Source of the DNA: Candidatus Accumulibacter sp. ACC003
Lineage (GTDB): Bacteria; Pseudomonadota; Gammaproteobacteria; Burkholderiales; Rhodocyclaceae
DNA: 64,000 nucleotides
Direction of reading: 5' to 3'
Assembly: GCF_907163085.1 (NCBI RefSeq)
Contig: NZ_CAJQTX010000007.1
Span: 496,001-560,000 of the forward strand
Shown: piece after piece, positions 54,626 to 63,864 of the stretch
Layout of the letters: the number at the start of each line of letters is the position of its first letter
Position numbering within the stretch: the stretch's first letter is position 1
Notes under the pieces: model-generated
Seen by the model: only the letters and a program-made list of their open reading frames with translations
Database searches by the model: none
Told to the model about the DNA's origin: nothing
Program-made: the position numbers and the translations under genes

Positions 54626-55543
54626 TTGAACGTGCTAGCTGATCCTGCGGCCCGCGTTCGCCTGACCGGCGTCGCTTTCATCGTTACCTCGGCGGCGGGG
54701 TTTGGGGCGATGCCGATTTTCGCCAAGCTGGCTTATGCCGATGGCGTCGACCTGCCGAGCATGCTGTTCCTGCGTTTTGCGCTGGCCGGCGGCGCGATGG
54801 CGCTGCTGATGCAGTGGCGCGGCATTGCCTGGCCGCGCGGGCGTAACCTCTGGCAGCTGCTGGCGATGGGCGCGATCGGCTACGTCGGCGAGTCGTACTG
54901 CTATTTCGCGGCGCTGCAGTACGCGAGCGCCGGGCTGACGGCGCTGCTGCTCTATCTCTATCCGGCGATCGTCACCGTCCTGTCGGCGCTACTGGCGCGG
55001 CGGCGATTGTCGGCGCTGCGCATGTCGGCGGTCGCTGCGGCCTTGTTCGGCACCGGTCTGGCGGTCGGCGGCAGTCTTGCCGGCAGTGCGCTCGGCATCC
55101 TGCTGGGGGTAGCGGCGGCGCTGATCTACTCGGTGTACATCCTCGTCGGCGAACGGGTGACGCCGGTCAGCGGCGCGATTGCGTCGGCGACGGTGATCAT
55201 GCTCGCTGCGGCGGCGGTCTTCGCCCTGATCGTGCTCTGGCGAGGCGCCGCGCTGCCGGCGTCGCCGGCGGCCTGGGCGGCGGTTGGCAGTATCGCGATG
55301 CTATCGACGGCGGTGGCGATCATCAGCTTCTTTGCCGGCATGGCGCGGCTTGGTGCGGCCGACGCGGCGACGCTGTCGACGCTCGAACCGGTGGTGACCG
55401 TCGTCCTGGCAGCGATCTTTCTCGGTGAGGCGATCGGTCCGTGGCAGAGCGTCGGCGGCGCGATCATCCTCGGCGCGGTGATCGTCCTGGCGCGTGCCGG
55501 CGACGGCAAGCGCCAGCCGGCTACGCTGCCGCCGCCGGCGTAG
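54626..55543 (+). CDS. EamA/DMT-superfamily transporter
   Basis: A 305-residue inner-membrane protein with about ten hydrophobic helices in two EamA repeats. The first repeat has SAAGFGAMPIFAKLAYADG, and the second has YILVGERVTPVSGAIAS. The family exports amino acids, nucleobases or other small metabolites, and the substrate is unknown. The start is TTG at 54626; GTG at 54632 is an alternative. The 3' end overlaps the convergent hydrolase gene by 23 bases. Confidence 0.85.
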   Translation: MNVLADPAARVRLTGVAFIVTSAAGFGAMPIFAKLAYADGVDLPSMLFLRFALAGGAMALLMQWRGIAWPRGRNLWQLLAMGAIGYVGESYCYFAALQYASAGLTALLLYLYPAIVTVLSALLARRRLSALRMSAVAAALFGTGLAVGGSLAGSALGILLGVAAALIYSVYILVGERVTPVSGAIASATVIMLAAAAVFALIVLWRGAALPASPAAWAAVGSIAMLSTAVAIISFFAGMARLGAADAATLSTLEPVVTVVLAAIFLGEAIGPWQSVGGAIILGAVIVLARAGDGKRQPATLPPPA

Positions 55544-56348
55544 CCGGCCGGGCGAGGAAACGCAGCAACTGCTCGACGACCGCACGCGGCTGTTCGTTCA
55601 TTATCGCGTGTCCGCAGTTGGCGATCTCGGCGCCAACGACCTGGCGCAGCGCCGCTTGCAAGGGCGGCAGGTTGCGGCGCGGCGTCATGCGGTCGCGCCG
55701 TCCGACCAGCAGCAGCGTCGGGCACGCGACTTGCGCCGCGGCTTCGAGGCCATGCCGGTAGTCGTTGCAGTTGGCGAGGTCGATCGCCAGCACGCCAGGC
55801 GGGCTGCGGCGCATGATCGCCAGCGTCACGCCGGGTCCCCAGACGCCGTGTCCGCTGCTACCGGTGAGCAGGAACTGCTGCGTGTGCGAATACTCGGTCA
55901 TCAGGCGACAGACGCTGTCCGGATGCGTCGCCGCGCGGCCGAGCAAGGCCTCGGCGACCGGCATCGGCGCCGAGGCGCCGAGCAGCGCCAGGCGGCTGAC
56001 GCGTTGCGGCTGCCGCGCGGCGCATTCGAGGGCGACCAGCGAACCCATCGAGTGGCCGACCAGCACCGCCTGCTCGACAGCGGCGGCGTCGAGCAGTGCC
56101 GGCAGCCAGTCGGCGAGCGCTTCGATGCTGCGCAAGGGCGGCCCCGCCGACAGCCCGTGTCCGGGCAGGTCGGGCGCCAGCACCGCGCAGCCGGCGGCGG
56201 CCAGGCCAGCGGCGACGCTGTGCCAGCAGTCGCGGTCGTTGGCGGCGCCGTGAATCAGCAGCAGCGGCGGCAAGGCCGACGCCGCCGGGTCGAACGCGCG
56301 GCCGCCAGTGGCGACGCGGCAGCGCTGGCCGGCGACCTTCAGTTCCAT
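55521..56348 (-). CDS. Alpha/beta hydrolase
   Basis: A 275-residue alpha/beta fold hydrolase. The oxyanion-loop motif is PPLLLIHGAANDRDCW, the nucleophile serine is in VLVGHSMGSLVA, the acid is near LLLVGRRDRMTP, and the catalytic His is in IANCGHAIMNEQP. Substrate unknown; the fold covers esterases, haloperoxidase-like and C-C hydrolases. It is convergent with the EamA transporter. Confidence 0.9.
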   Translation of the reverse strand: MELKVAGQRCRVATGGRAFDPAASALPPLLLIHGAANDRDCWHSVAAGLAAAGCAVLAPDLPGHGLSAGPPLRSIEALADWLPALLDAAAVEQAVLVGHSMGSLVALECAARQPQRVSRLALLGASAPMPVAEALLGRAATHPDSVCRLMTEYSHTQQFLLTGSSGHGVWGPGVTLAIMRRSPPGVLAIDLANCNDYRHGLEAAAQVACPTLLLVGRRDRMTPRRNLPPLQAALRQVVGAEIANCGHAIMNEQPRAVVEQLLRFLARPATPAAAA

Positions 56349-56396
56349 CGCGTGATTTTCGTCAGGCGCGTTCTTGAGCGCTCGGCGGCTGCGTGC

Positions 56397-56606
56397 TCAG
56401 GCCTGGACATCGGGCTCCAGAATGCCTTCAAGCTGAGTGATCCGGTCCTTGAGCAGCAGCTTGCGCTTCTTGAGACGGCGGACCAGGAGGTCGTCGGGCG
56501 GCGGGCTGAGCAGCAGGTGATCGATGACCAGGTCGAGGTCTTGATGCTCGACCTGCAGTTCGGCGAGGGTGGCGCGGGTATCGGTGATCTCTTCTTCGGT
56601 AAGCAT
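56397..56606 (-). CDS. YdcH-like DUF465 protein
   Basis: A 69-residue helical protein with the DUF465 pattern: ELQVEHQDLDLVIDHLL followed by LLVRRLKKRKLLLKDRITQL, a short coiled coil. The function is unknown in the family. ATG 56604-56606. The longer in-frame region upstream looks non-coding. Confidence 0.8.
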   Translation of the reverse strand: MLTEEEITDTRATLAELQVEHQDLDLVIDHLLLSPPPDDLLVRRLKKRKLLLKDRITQLEGILEPDVQA

Positions 56607-56665
56607 GGTCGGCCTTATCGGTAAGTGGGTGAGTTGATCGGTTGCTTGCGGTGTGGTCATCACCG

Positions 56666-57007
56666 TCAGGTGAGCACGGCTTGCAGGCCCCACAGCGCGA
56701 GCATGCCGGAAACGACGGTCCACAAGGTGCTGCGTGTTCGCCAGGCGACCACCGCCGCCAGCGTGGCAGCAGCGATGCGTGGCAGGTCCGCGTTCATGGT
56801 AGGCGCGCCACTGGCAAAAAACAACGGCGGGCCAATGATCGCCGCCATCACCGCCGGCGGTACGTAGCGCAAGGCCCGCTTGAGCCATGCCGGCAGTTCG
56901 AAGCGCGACAGCAGGGCGATCGGCGCGAAGCGGATCAGGAAGGTGGCGACGCCGATGCCGACGATCATCGACCAGACGAACAGCTCGCCGGCGGGCTCGC
57001 TACTCAC
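56666..57007 (-). CDS. azlD: AzlD-family branched-chain amino acid transport protein
   Basis: A 113-residue membrane protein with four hydrophobic segments and the AzlD-type ATFLIRFAPIALL start and VPPAVMAAII motif. AzlD normally pairs with the larger AzlC to export branched-chain amino acids, and AzlC is not encoded in this window. The start is GTG at 57005-57007. Confidence 0.8.
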   Translation of the reverse strand: MSSEPAGELFVWSMIVGIGVATFLIRFAPIALLSRFELPAWLKRALRYVPPAVMAAIIGPPLFFASGAPTMNADLPRIAAATLAAVVAWRTRSTLWTVVSGMLALWGLQAVLT

Positions 57008-57184
57008 GCCCTGGCCTGCAAGTCGCGTCGGCGACGCAGCAATCGCCGTTCGCCGGATACGGGAGAACGCTCGCTGTTGCGGGAAATAGTCGTGGTTTTC
57101 ATGATGCGGGGGTGTCTCGACAGGTCATGAGCGTTAAGGCAGTGACGTTGACATGGCTTGGCCGAATGGACGTATCCGGCGGGC

Positions 57185-57994
57185 TCACATGAACAGTGCG
57201 CGTTGGCCGATGCGCAGCCAGTCGCCCGCGCCGAGCTGCGGCCGCTGCGTGAAGACGTCGCCGCGAACGTGGCGAATCCTCTCCAGGATGCGCAGGCCAC
57301 CCTGGACCGTCAAGCGAATTTCCCAGCCCATCCGGCCCGGCAGCTGATGGACCAGCGGCGCGCCTTCGATCATCAGGGCGCGCGTCCGCTCGGTCTGGAA
57401 GGCGAGCAGTTCGGTCCACTCGGCGTTGCTGCGGCCGGCGGCAATCTGCTGCTCGGCAACGGCAAAGCGCTGCAGGTCGCCTTGTGGCAGATAGACCCGC
57501 TCCTTCTGCCAGTCGATGGCGATGTCCTGCCAGAAATTGACCAGTTGCAGGGCCGTGCAGATGCAGTCCGAGCGGCGCAGATTGTCTTCGCTGGCACGGT
57601 CGACGAGGTGCACCAGCAGGCGGCCAACCGGATTGGCCGAGCGCCGACAGTAGTCGAGCAGCTCCGGGTAGTCGGCGTAGCGCTTCTTGACGACGTCCTG
57701 CGAAAACGCGTCGAGCAGGTCGCGGAAGAGCTGCAGCGGCAAGCGCCACTCTTCGATGACGTGTGCCAACTCCTGGAAGGCGGGCGTCGCCGGAACTTCG
57801 CCGGCCTCGATGCGCGCCAGCTCGGCGCGGTAAACGTCCAGGCCCTGCAGGCGCAGCGCATCGCTGATCTGGCCTTCGTCGGCGATGTCGTCGGCACCGC
57901 GGGCAAAACGATAGATGCTCTCGATCGGTCGGCGCAAGCGTCGCGGCAGCAGGAACGATGCAACAGGGAAATTTTCGTAATGGTCGACAGGCAT
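57185..57994 (-). CDS. hpnC: Squalene synthase HpnC-type
   Basis: A 269-residue trans-isoprenyl diphosphate synthase-family protein. The first Asp-rich motif is in YRFARGADDIADEG and the second in NFWQDIAIDW, as in squalene/phytoene synthases. The start MPVDHYENFPVASFLLPRRL is characteristic of HpnC. HpnC works with HpnD and HpnE to make squalene for hopanoids. Neither partner is within the window. ATG 57992-57994 was chosen by this conserved N-terminus. Confidence 0.85.
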   Translation of the reverse strand: MPVDHYENFPVASFLLPRRLRRPIESIYRFARGADDIADEGQISDALRLQGLDVYRAELARIEAGEVPATPAFQELAHVIEEWRLPLQLFRDLLDAFSQDVVKKRYADYPELLDYCRRSANPVGRLLVHLVDRASEDNLRRSDCICTALQLVNFWQDIAIDWQKERVYLPQGDLQRFAVAEQQIAAGRSNAEWTELLAFQTERTRALMIEGAPLVHQLPGRMGWEIRLTVQGGLRILERIRHVRGDVFTQRPQLGAGDWLRIGQRALFM

Positions 57995-58255
57995 CGTGGA
58001 GTTGCCGAGGAGCTTGATCGCGCAGGCGAGCGACGGGTAAGAGTGAGAGGAGGAGTTGGGCGATCGATCGCTGGCCGCCTGGGCGAGCAAGGCGCATGGT
58101 TTTCGTCGGCCGGCGGGCGTCGATGAGTCATGAGCATTTGGCAGCTGACAGTATAGGGCTGTCGCGAGTAGAATGCCGCTCTGGCGCAGGGCAGTCGGCG
58201 TGCCGACCGAGCCCTCGACGACGTGTTCAGTGTGTTCAGCGCTGTGCGCGCTAGT

Positions 58256-58340
58256 GCCCAGGTGGCGAAATTGGTAGACGCAGCAGGTTTAGGTCCTGCC
58301 GCCGCAAGGTGTGGGGGTTCGATTCCCTTCCTGGGCACCA
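58256..58340 (+). tRNA. tRNA-Leu (TAG anticodon)
   Basis: An 85-nt class II tRNA. Acceptor GCCCAGG pairs with CCTGGGC, the D arm contains TGGCGAAATTGGTAGAC, and the anticodon stem-loop GCAGGTTTAGGTCCTGC has anticodon TAG. A long variable arm and the T arm with GGTTCGATTCC follow. CCA is encoded. It is the apparent attachment site of the neighbouring integrase. Confidence 0.95.
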
Positions 58341-58502
58341 AAGAACAGTCCAAAGCAATCCAAGATATGGCAAATACTCTATTAAATACAAGGAGTTTTG
58401 CTTTTCTTTGTCCACGAAAGACCCGGTCTGTCTATTGCAATCCGGAATCTTTTGGGGGCACAATCGGGGGCATATTGCTTTTGGCAGATCAAGGATGCCC
58501 CC

Positions 58503-59714
58503 ATGCCCCTAACGGACGTCACCCTTCGCAACGCCAAGCCAAGCGACAAACCTGTTCGAATGTTTGACGGTGGCGGGCTGTACGTGGAAATCGCACCCAG
58601 CGGTGGGAAGCTGTGGCGGTTGAAATATCGGTTTGATGGAAAAGAGAAGCGGCTGTCCTTGGGGGTATACCCCGATGTGAGCTTGAAGGATGCCAGGGAA
58701 CGTCGGGACGCAGCACGGAAGCTCTTGGCCAACGACGTTGACCCCGGCGTGACTCGGAGGGCGCAAAAAGCTGCGCGGGTGGAACGGTCAGTAAACACCT
58801 TCGAGGTCCTGTGCCGCGAATGGCTTGATCAACGCAAAGGCACAGTGGAACCCGCACAGCACGTCAAAACGTTGGCACGGATGGAGAACGACGTCTTCCC
58901 TTGGTTGGGGGCGAAGGCAACTTCCGAGATTACAGCTCCCGACGTGCTCAGCGTGTTACGCCGAATCGACGAACGCGGTGCGCGCTACACAGCGCATCGA
59001 GTGCGCAGCGAAATCAGTCGGGCATTCCGATACGCGATCGCCACCGGCCGTGCTGAACGCGACCCTTGCCCAGATCTGAGGGGCGCAATACCAGCCCCAA
59101 AGGCTGAACACTTCGCGGCCATCACGACGCCAACGGAGGTTGCTGCGCTCATGCGGGCGATCGACGCTTTCCGGGGGACATTCGTGGTCAAGAGCGCTTT
59201 GCTGCTCGCCCCCATGTTGTTCGTTCGCCCTGGCGAGTTGCGCCGGGCAGAATGGTCGGGGTTCGACTTGGACAAGGGTGAATGGCGTTATCTGGTAACG
59301 AAAACCAAGACTGAGCACCTTGTTCCACTTGTGCCTCAATCCGTGGCGATTCTGCGTGAACTGCGCGCTCTGACCGGGCGCGGACGATACGTTTTTCCGG
59401 GACGGGATCCGCAGAAGGCAATGAGCGACGCTGCGATTAATGCCGCCTTGCGGAGGATGGGGTACGACACCAGAACCGAGATCACGGGGCATGGTTTTCG
59501 GGCGATGGCGCGGACGATCCTCCACGAGGAATTACTCATCAAACCCGAAGTCATTGAACATCAGCTTGCCCATTCGGTACCTGACGCTTTGGGCACCGCC
59601 TACAACCGTACAAGGTTCTTGAAAGAGAGACGGGTAATGATGGAGCAATGGGCCGACTATCTGGACAGATTGAAGACGGGGCCGGCGGTCGTGGCCATAG
59701 CGACGGCAGTGTGA
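58503..59714 (+). CDS. Tyrosine-type site-specific integrase (P4-like)
   Basis: A 403-residue integrase. The N-terminal arm-binding domain (DUF4102 type) starts PLTDVTLRNAKPSDKPVRMF and has GGGLYVEIAPSGGKLWRLKY. A SAM-like core-binding domain follows. The catalytic domain holds FVRPGELRRAEW (first Arg), the TKTKTEH Lys, GHGFRAMARTIL (His and Arg), HQLAHSV (His) and the nucleophile Tyr in GTAYNRTRF. It lies 162 bases beyond tRNA-Leu and points away from it, the typical layout of an island or prophage integrated at a tRNA 3' end. The other attachment site is outside the window. Confidence 0.93.
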   Translation: MPLTDVTLRNAKPSDKPVRMFDGGGLYVEIAPSGGKLWRLKYRFDGKEKRLSLGVYPDVSLKDARERRDAARKLLANDVDPGVTRRAQKAARVERSVNTFEVLCREWLDQRKGTVEPAQHVKTLARMENDVFPWLGAKATSEITAPDVLSVLRRIDERGARYTAHRVRSEISRAFRYAIATGRAERDPCPDLRGAIPAPKAEHFAAITTPTEVAALMRAIDAFRGTFVVKSALLLAPMLFVRPGELRRAEWSGFDLDKGEWRYLVTKTKTEHLVPLVPQSVAILRELRALTGRGRYVFPGRDPQKAMSDAAINAALRRMGYDTRTEITGHGFRAMARTILHEELLIKPEVIEHQLAHSVPDALGTAYNRTRFLKERRVMMEQWADYLDRLKTGPAVVAIATAV

Positions 59715-59770
59715 TCGGCTGAGGGCTCCGGCCTCCCCGTGCTTACCAATCCTCTCAACTTAGCATTTCG

Positions 59771-60955
59771 TCATACCGGCTTGTAGGCGTGATACCGATG
59801 CGGTTTTCGCTGCGGCGGTCGAGGTTTGGAGCGGCCGGCGACAAACTTCTGGAGGTTGGCGGCGATCTCGTGAATGAGGGGCTTCAATCGCCGCGTCGTC
59901 GCACCGGCGGCGAGCAACCATCGGCCGATCTGGCGCTTGATCTTGTCGATCGCCAAGGTACGGTTGATCTTCCATGGCGAATCGGGGTCCAGATGCGCGT
60001 CGGTGGCGACGTAGGCAGCCAGGGCATTGAGGTTGTCGAAGACGGCCTTGGCACCGAAGTCCTGATTGGCCGCTTGCCAGGACAAGCCGGAGGTATGTTC
60101 GAGTCCCAAGCGATGCTTGAGCCGGCGAAATGCTTCTTCGATCCGCCAACGGCCGTGGTACAAAGCACCGAAGACGGCCGTCGGGAACGCGACGGCGTCG
60201 AGCAGCGAAGTCATCACCACATGTTGCCGCCCGTTCGGCGTGATCACCCGCACCAGGCGAACCGTTGTCGGCGTCGCCGGGCACTCGTAGTCCTGCGCAT
60301 CGCGCGCGCTCGGCGCACGCAGGATCACCAACTGCTCGCTCTGCCCCGAGCGCATGAACTCACGTACCACCTTGAATCCACGGGACATGTCACAGCGAAT
60401 ACAGAAAGGAATCCCGCGTGCGGTCAGTGCTGCCGCCAGCCAGCGGCAAGGAAAGCCGCGGTCAAGGACCAGCAGGTCGTCGACCTGCAGCCGCTCGATC
60501 ACCTCGAAGAGCATCTGGCGCTCGTCACACGCGCCATGCTGCAACGCGAAGTGAAGGAACATCTCAATTCCTGGCAAGTACAGGCCAAACGCCGCACCGG
60601 TAACGATCGACCGTACCCCGTCTTTCATCGTCGTCAGCCGGACCGCCGCGGTATCGCTAGCCACTATCCGCAGACCCTGCCATCGCGGCACCGGCAGATG
60701 CTCTTCGACCAGGGCCATCAACTTCTGATTGACGTCACCGAACACCAAAGCACCGATCTTGTAGCGCGCCTTGCAGAAAGCCTGGGCGCTCACCAAGCGC
60801 ACCGAGTCCGCACGATTTCTCAGGTTGGCAAAGAACTGGTCCAGTTCACCTTGGACCGCACCCTGTACGCCCGACAGCAAGAAAGTCAGGACGGTTGGGA
60901 AGCTGAGCGTGCGGTTGCGGGTGAAATACTTCGGCTTGAGACGGGCGTTTTCCAA
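59771..60955 (-). CDS. IS4-family transposase
   Basis: 394 residues with the IS4 DDE signature: VASDTAAVRL (first Asp), DLLVLDRGFPCRWL (second Asp), and YHGRWRIEEAFRRLKHRLGL, which is the Y-2-R-3-E-6-K motif. The start is a TTG at 60953-60955 preceded by AGGAATTA. The gene itself is intact, but the IS66-type insertion lies between it and the element's promoter-proximal end, so its expression is probably changed. Confidence 0.93.
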   Translation of the reverse strand: MENARLKPKYFTRNRTLSFPTVLTFLLSGVQGAVQGELDQFFANLRNRADSVRLVSAQAFCKARYKIGALVFGDVNQKLMALVEEHLPVPRWQGLRIVASDTAAVRLTTMKDGVRSIVTGAAFGLYLPGIEMFLHFALQHGACDERQMLFEVIERLQVDDLLVLDRGFPCRWLAAALTARGIPFCIRCDMSRGFKVVREFMRSGQSEQLVILRAPSARDAQDYECPATPTTVRLVRVITPNGRQHVVMTSLLDAVAFPTAVFGALYHGRWRIEEAFRRLKHRLGLEHTSGLSWQAANQDFGAKAVFDNLNALAAYVATDAHLDPDSPWKINRTLAIDKIKRQIGRWLLAAGATTRRLKPLIHEIAANLQKFVAGRSKPRPPQRKPHRYHAYKPV

Positions 60956-61120
60956 TAATTCCTGTGAAAACAGATAGTTGGCAAGCCCGTTAATTACTTT
61001 AGCATATGAAGGGCGTCATACAATTACCCTTTATAAACAATACGTTACAGCGCAATTATGCAATGAAAATGGTAAGTATTCGGCCAACCCGTAGTGAGCC
61101 AGCGCCGTTGGCGAGGCCGG

Positions 61121-61978
61121 TTAGCGGCAGAGGATTGATCGGAAGGCTCTGTGAAGGGGATAGAGCCAGATATCCTTGATCGGGAGGATGGGCTTGCTGG
61201 TGGGGCACTTCTTGCCTCGGCCGGCGGTTTGGCCGACCTTGATCCAGTTGGCGGCCTGGTAGCAGGTGCCGCGATGGCGGGGGGTCTCGACGAAGGTTTC
61301 GAGCAGCACGGGGCGGTAACCGTAGCGCGCCAGCCAGTCCTTGGGCAGTTGCCGCTGCATGAGCGAGAGGATCTTGGAGGCCAGGCCCTTGCACTGGATC
61401 CAGGGCAGGATCAGAAAGCGGGCATTGTTCACCACCAGTTGCAGGTTCCTTTGTCGCTGCTCATCGTGCCAACCGATGAATTGCTCGCGCGCGGCGAGTT
61501 TCCAGGCGCTGGCGGCGAAGCTGAGCAAGGCGACGAGTGTCTCGCCGGCGAAGACGAAGTATCGGCTCTGACTGCCGGCCATGGGCGTGTGGCCGAGATA
61601 GTGGTAACGAGCGATGTACTCGTTCCACAGACGCGAGTTCGCGGAACCGACGACCTGTCGCACCGAGAGAGGCGGCAGTTCATGCACCGGCTGAGTGAGC
61701 AAGGGTTGTGGATCGGTGGCGTGCGTGGGCCGATACTCGGGTTGGCGAGGAGCGGTCCGTCGTGCAGCCGGCAGGGTGAGCAGGCCGTCGGCTTGCATGC
61801 GCAGCATGGCCACCCGGCAGGTCATATCCTTCAGCTCACCATTGGGCTTGCGCCAGTCGAAGAGCTCGCACACCTGACGCGAGAGTTGTGCGCGGCTGGC
61901 GCCGGGAGGGGCCTCGATCAGGCCGCGGATCGTCTGCAGTTCGTCGGCGGTAAAGTGGCGCCCGCAATAAGGCTTCAC
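61121..61978 (-). CDS. DUF4338 (DruA-like) protein, IS66-element passenger, copy 2
   Basis: 285 residues, nearly identical to copy 1. The same motifs are present (VVNNARFLILPWIQ, LLETFVETPRHRGTCYQAA, VGQTAGRGK), with scattered substitutions such as ASAWKLA retained after FAASA instead of FGASA. The GTG start overlaps the tnpC stop in the same GTGA arrangement. Conservation of the frame and of the coupling in two diverged copies argues that the protein is under selection with the element. Confidence 0.85.
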   Translation of the reverse strand: MKPYCGRHFTADELQTIRGLIEAPPGASRAQLSRQVCELFDWRKPNGELKDMTCRVAMLRMQADGLLTLPAARRTAPRQPEYRPTHATDPQPLLTQPVHELPPLSVRQVVGSANSRLWNEYIARYHYLGHTPMAGSQSRYFVFAGETLVALLSFAASAWKLAAREQFIGWHDEQRQRNLQLVVNNARFLILPWIQCKGLASKILSLMQRQLPKDWLARYGYRPVLLETFVETPRHRGTCYQAANWIKVGQTAGRGKKCPTSKPILPIKDIWLYPLHRAFRSILCR

Positions 61979-63711
61979 GAGCTATCGATGGAAGGTGTCT
62001 GATTGACCGGGATGGCACGCATCTGGGCCAGACGATCGGTCGCCATCGCCCAGGGCAGAAAGGCGCTCAAGTCCGCTGGCGGCTGGTTGCCGTTGGCGGC
62101 GCAGGCTTCCAGATAAGCCGTCAGCCAGATGCGCGGGTTGATTTTCCACAAGCGCAGCGTCAGCAGCAGGCTGAACATCGTCGCGGCGAGAGCGCCGGAC
62201 CAGTGACTACCCGACCCATAGAAGTTCTTGCGTGCGACCACCGGCGTACGCTGGGCGCGTTCGGCGGCATTATTGTCCATCGCCACCTCGGGGCGGTCGA
62301 CAAACACGGTCAAGCCGGACCAATGCTTGTGCATGCTTCGCAGCACCTTGCTCGCCGGCATTTTGAGCGCCGGGTTTGCCAGTTCGCGTTCGCGCTGACT
62401 GGCCATCTGCACGATCGCCTGCCGCAAGAGGCGGTCGCGTTCGGCCCACTGTACGGGGTCGCTACGGACTTCCAGGCGCCGTCCATTCAAGTGGTAGAGC
62501 TGAGCGATCTGCTCAACCCAGGCCAGTGCCCAGTCCGCGAGTTCCGGATGGGCGTTGGCCAGTTCCAGGAAGTCACGCCGCTGATGTGCCCAGCAGAAGG
62601 CCAGAACGAAGTGGTCAAGGACTCGCGCGAGTTTCTTGTAGCCCGCGTAGCGATCACAGATGATGACGCCTCCGGCGCTACCGGAGAGTTCCCGGATCGG
62701 CACCGCCGCCGAGCGGCTCGGGTCGAGCACGAAGTGGATGACCGATGGGCCGTGGAACACCCAGAAATACCAGCGATGTCCGACCTTCCCTTCGGTCTCG
62801 GCAAAAACCCGCCAGCGAGTCTCGTCCGCGTGCCACTGTTTCTCGCGACGCAGTCGGCCAAGCAGTGCTTCTTCAAGCGGCTCGAACAGCGGTGCCAAGG
62901 CACGAAGTCCGCCGGCCACCGTTCCTGCCGAAAGCCTCAGTTGGTGGTCGGACCAGTCTCGTAGAAGCCGATGCGTCGGCTGGCCGTACAAGAACTTCGA
63001 CAGCAGCAAGTGCACCCAAATCGACACGCCGTACTTTCCACGCGGGATCAATCGTGCCGGCGGTGGCGCGGTCAGAATGCCGCGGGCGCCCGGGCACTGA
63101 CAGGTCCGCCGGTAGCGCCGCCGGCAGATCTTCCGGCGGTAGGCTTTGACCTCGATCTCGAGAACTTCACTGTCTTCTGTGCCGGGAAAGTCGACGTAGC
63201 TCAGACCACAGTCCGGGCAATGCGGGCAGTCGATGTCGATGACCTCGATCTGCGTCGGCAAGTGGCTTTCCGGATTCCGCCCGTGACCCGTTGCTCCCGG
63301 TTGATGACCTCGACCCCGCGACGACTTCTGGTCTGCTGCCGGGTTCTTCTCGGCTCCCGAAGAGCGTTCTGACTTGCGACCAAACAGGCGTTTTTGCAGA
63401 TCGCGGATCCGGCCCTGGGCCTGCTCGAGCTCGCTACGCAAGGCCGCCTCACGCGCCGCCGCTTGCTCCGCCGCACGCGCCGCCGCTTGCTCCGCCGCAC
63501 GCGCCATTTCCACCCGATGAGCGGCCTCCGATTCCGTCAAACGGACCAGCGCTTGCCGATGTTGGCTGCGCCAGAAGTTGGCCTCCCAACGGAGCTTGAT
63601 TTCCTGCTCCTTGGTCAACGTCACCAACACCTCGGCGAACGGCGCCACTTGGCGGTGACTTGCCGCCGATCCTCCGCAGATAATGTCCGTAGCCGTGCCC
63701 ATGCGCCGCAT
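61975..63711 (-). CDS. tnpC: IS66-family transposase TnpC, copy 2
   Basis: 578 residues, close to copy 1, with zinc finger IDCPHCPDCGLSYVDFPG, DDE motifs KQWHADETRWRVF and IICDRYAGYKK, and the C-terminal MDNNAAERAQRTPVVARK. The N-terminal coiled coil is 12 residues longer through repetition of AARAAEQ-like units. The start is placed at the ATG matching copy 1 (MRRMG), though the frame is open 26 codons further upstream. Confidence 0.92.
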   Translation of the reverse strand: MRRMGTATDIICGGSAASHRQVAPFAEVLVTLTKEQEIKLRWEANFWRSQHRQALVRLTESEAAHRVEMARAAEQAAARAAEQAAAREAALRSELEQAQGRIRDLQKRLFGRKSERSSGAEKNPAADQKSSRGRGHQPGATGHGRNPESHLPTQIEVIDIDCPHCPDCGLSYVDFPGTEDSEVLEIEVKAYRRKICRRRYRRTCQCPGARGILTAPPPARLIPRGKYGVSIWVHLLLSKFLYGQPTHRLLRDWSDHQLRLSAGTVAGGLRALAPLFEPLEEALLGRLRREKQWHADETRWRVFAETEGKVGHRWYFWVFHGPSVIHFVLDPSRSAAVPIRELSGSAGGVIICDRYAGYKKLARVLDHFVLAFCWAHQRRDFLELANAHPELADWALAWVEQIAQLYHLNGRRLEVRSDPVQWAERDRLLRQAIVQMASQRERELANPALKMPASKVLRSMHKHWSGLTVFVDRPEVAMDNNAAERAQRTPVVARKNFYGSGSHWSGALAATMFSLLLTLRLWKINPRIWLTAYLEACAANGNQPPADLSAFLPWAMATDRLAQMRAIPVNQTPSIDSS

Positions 63712-63864
63712 GGTGCCGGATTTCCGCTGCTGTGTCCAGTTCAGATCTCCGGGCTGCCCGCCAATCGCTGACGGAAGCTCGCCCACCAAAAAAACCGGGG
63801 CTACGGGTTCACCGAATACTTACTGAAAATGGGCAGCATTCAAGCCGCGGTCGGAACTATGCAT

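Larger units (their letters stand above)
61072..63823 (-). mobile_element. IS66-type (ISBst12-like) element with DUF4338 passenger, copy 2
   Basis: A 2752-base element with the same 23-base terminal repeats as the copy at 39.7 kb (GTAAGTATTCGG and AACCCGTAG, 61072-61094 and inverted 63801-63823). The flanking 8-bp duplication is TGAAAATG (61064-61071 and 63824-63831). It is inserted between the IS4 transposase gene and the right IS4 end. It is 36 bases longer than copy 1. Confidence 0.95.

Noticed and set aside
57004-57102. A 32-codon gene upstream of azlD
   Set aside because: It overlaps the azlD start by four bases but is a basic, low-complexity peptide without a recognisable family.
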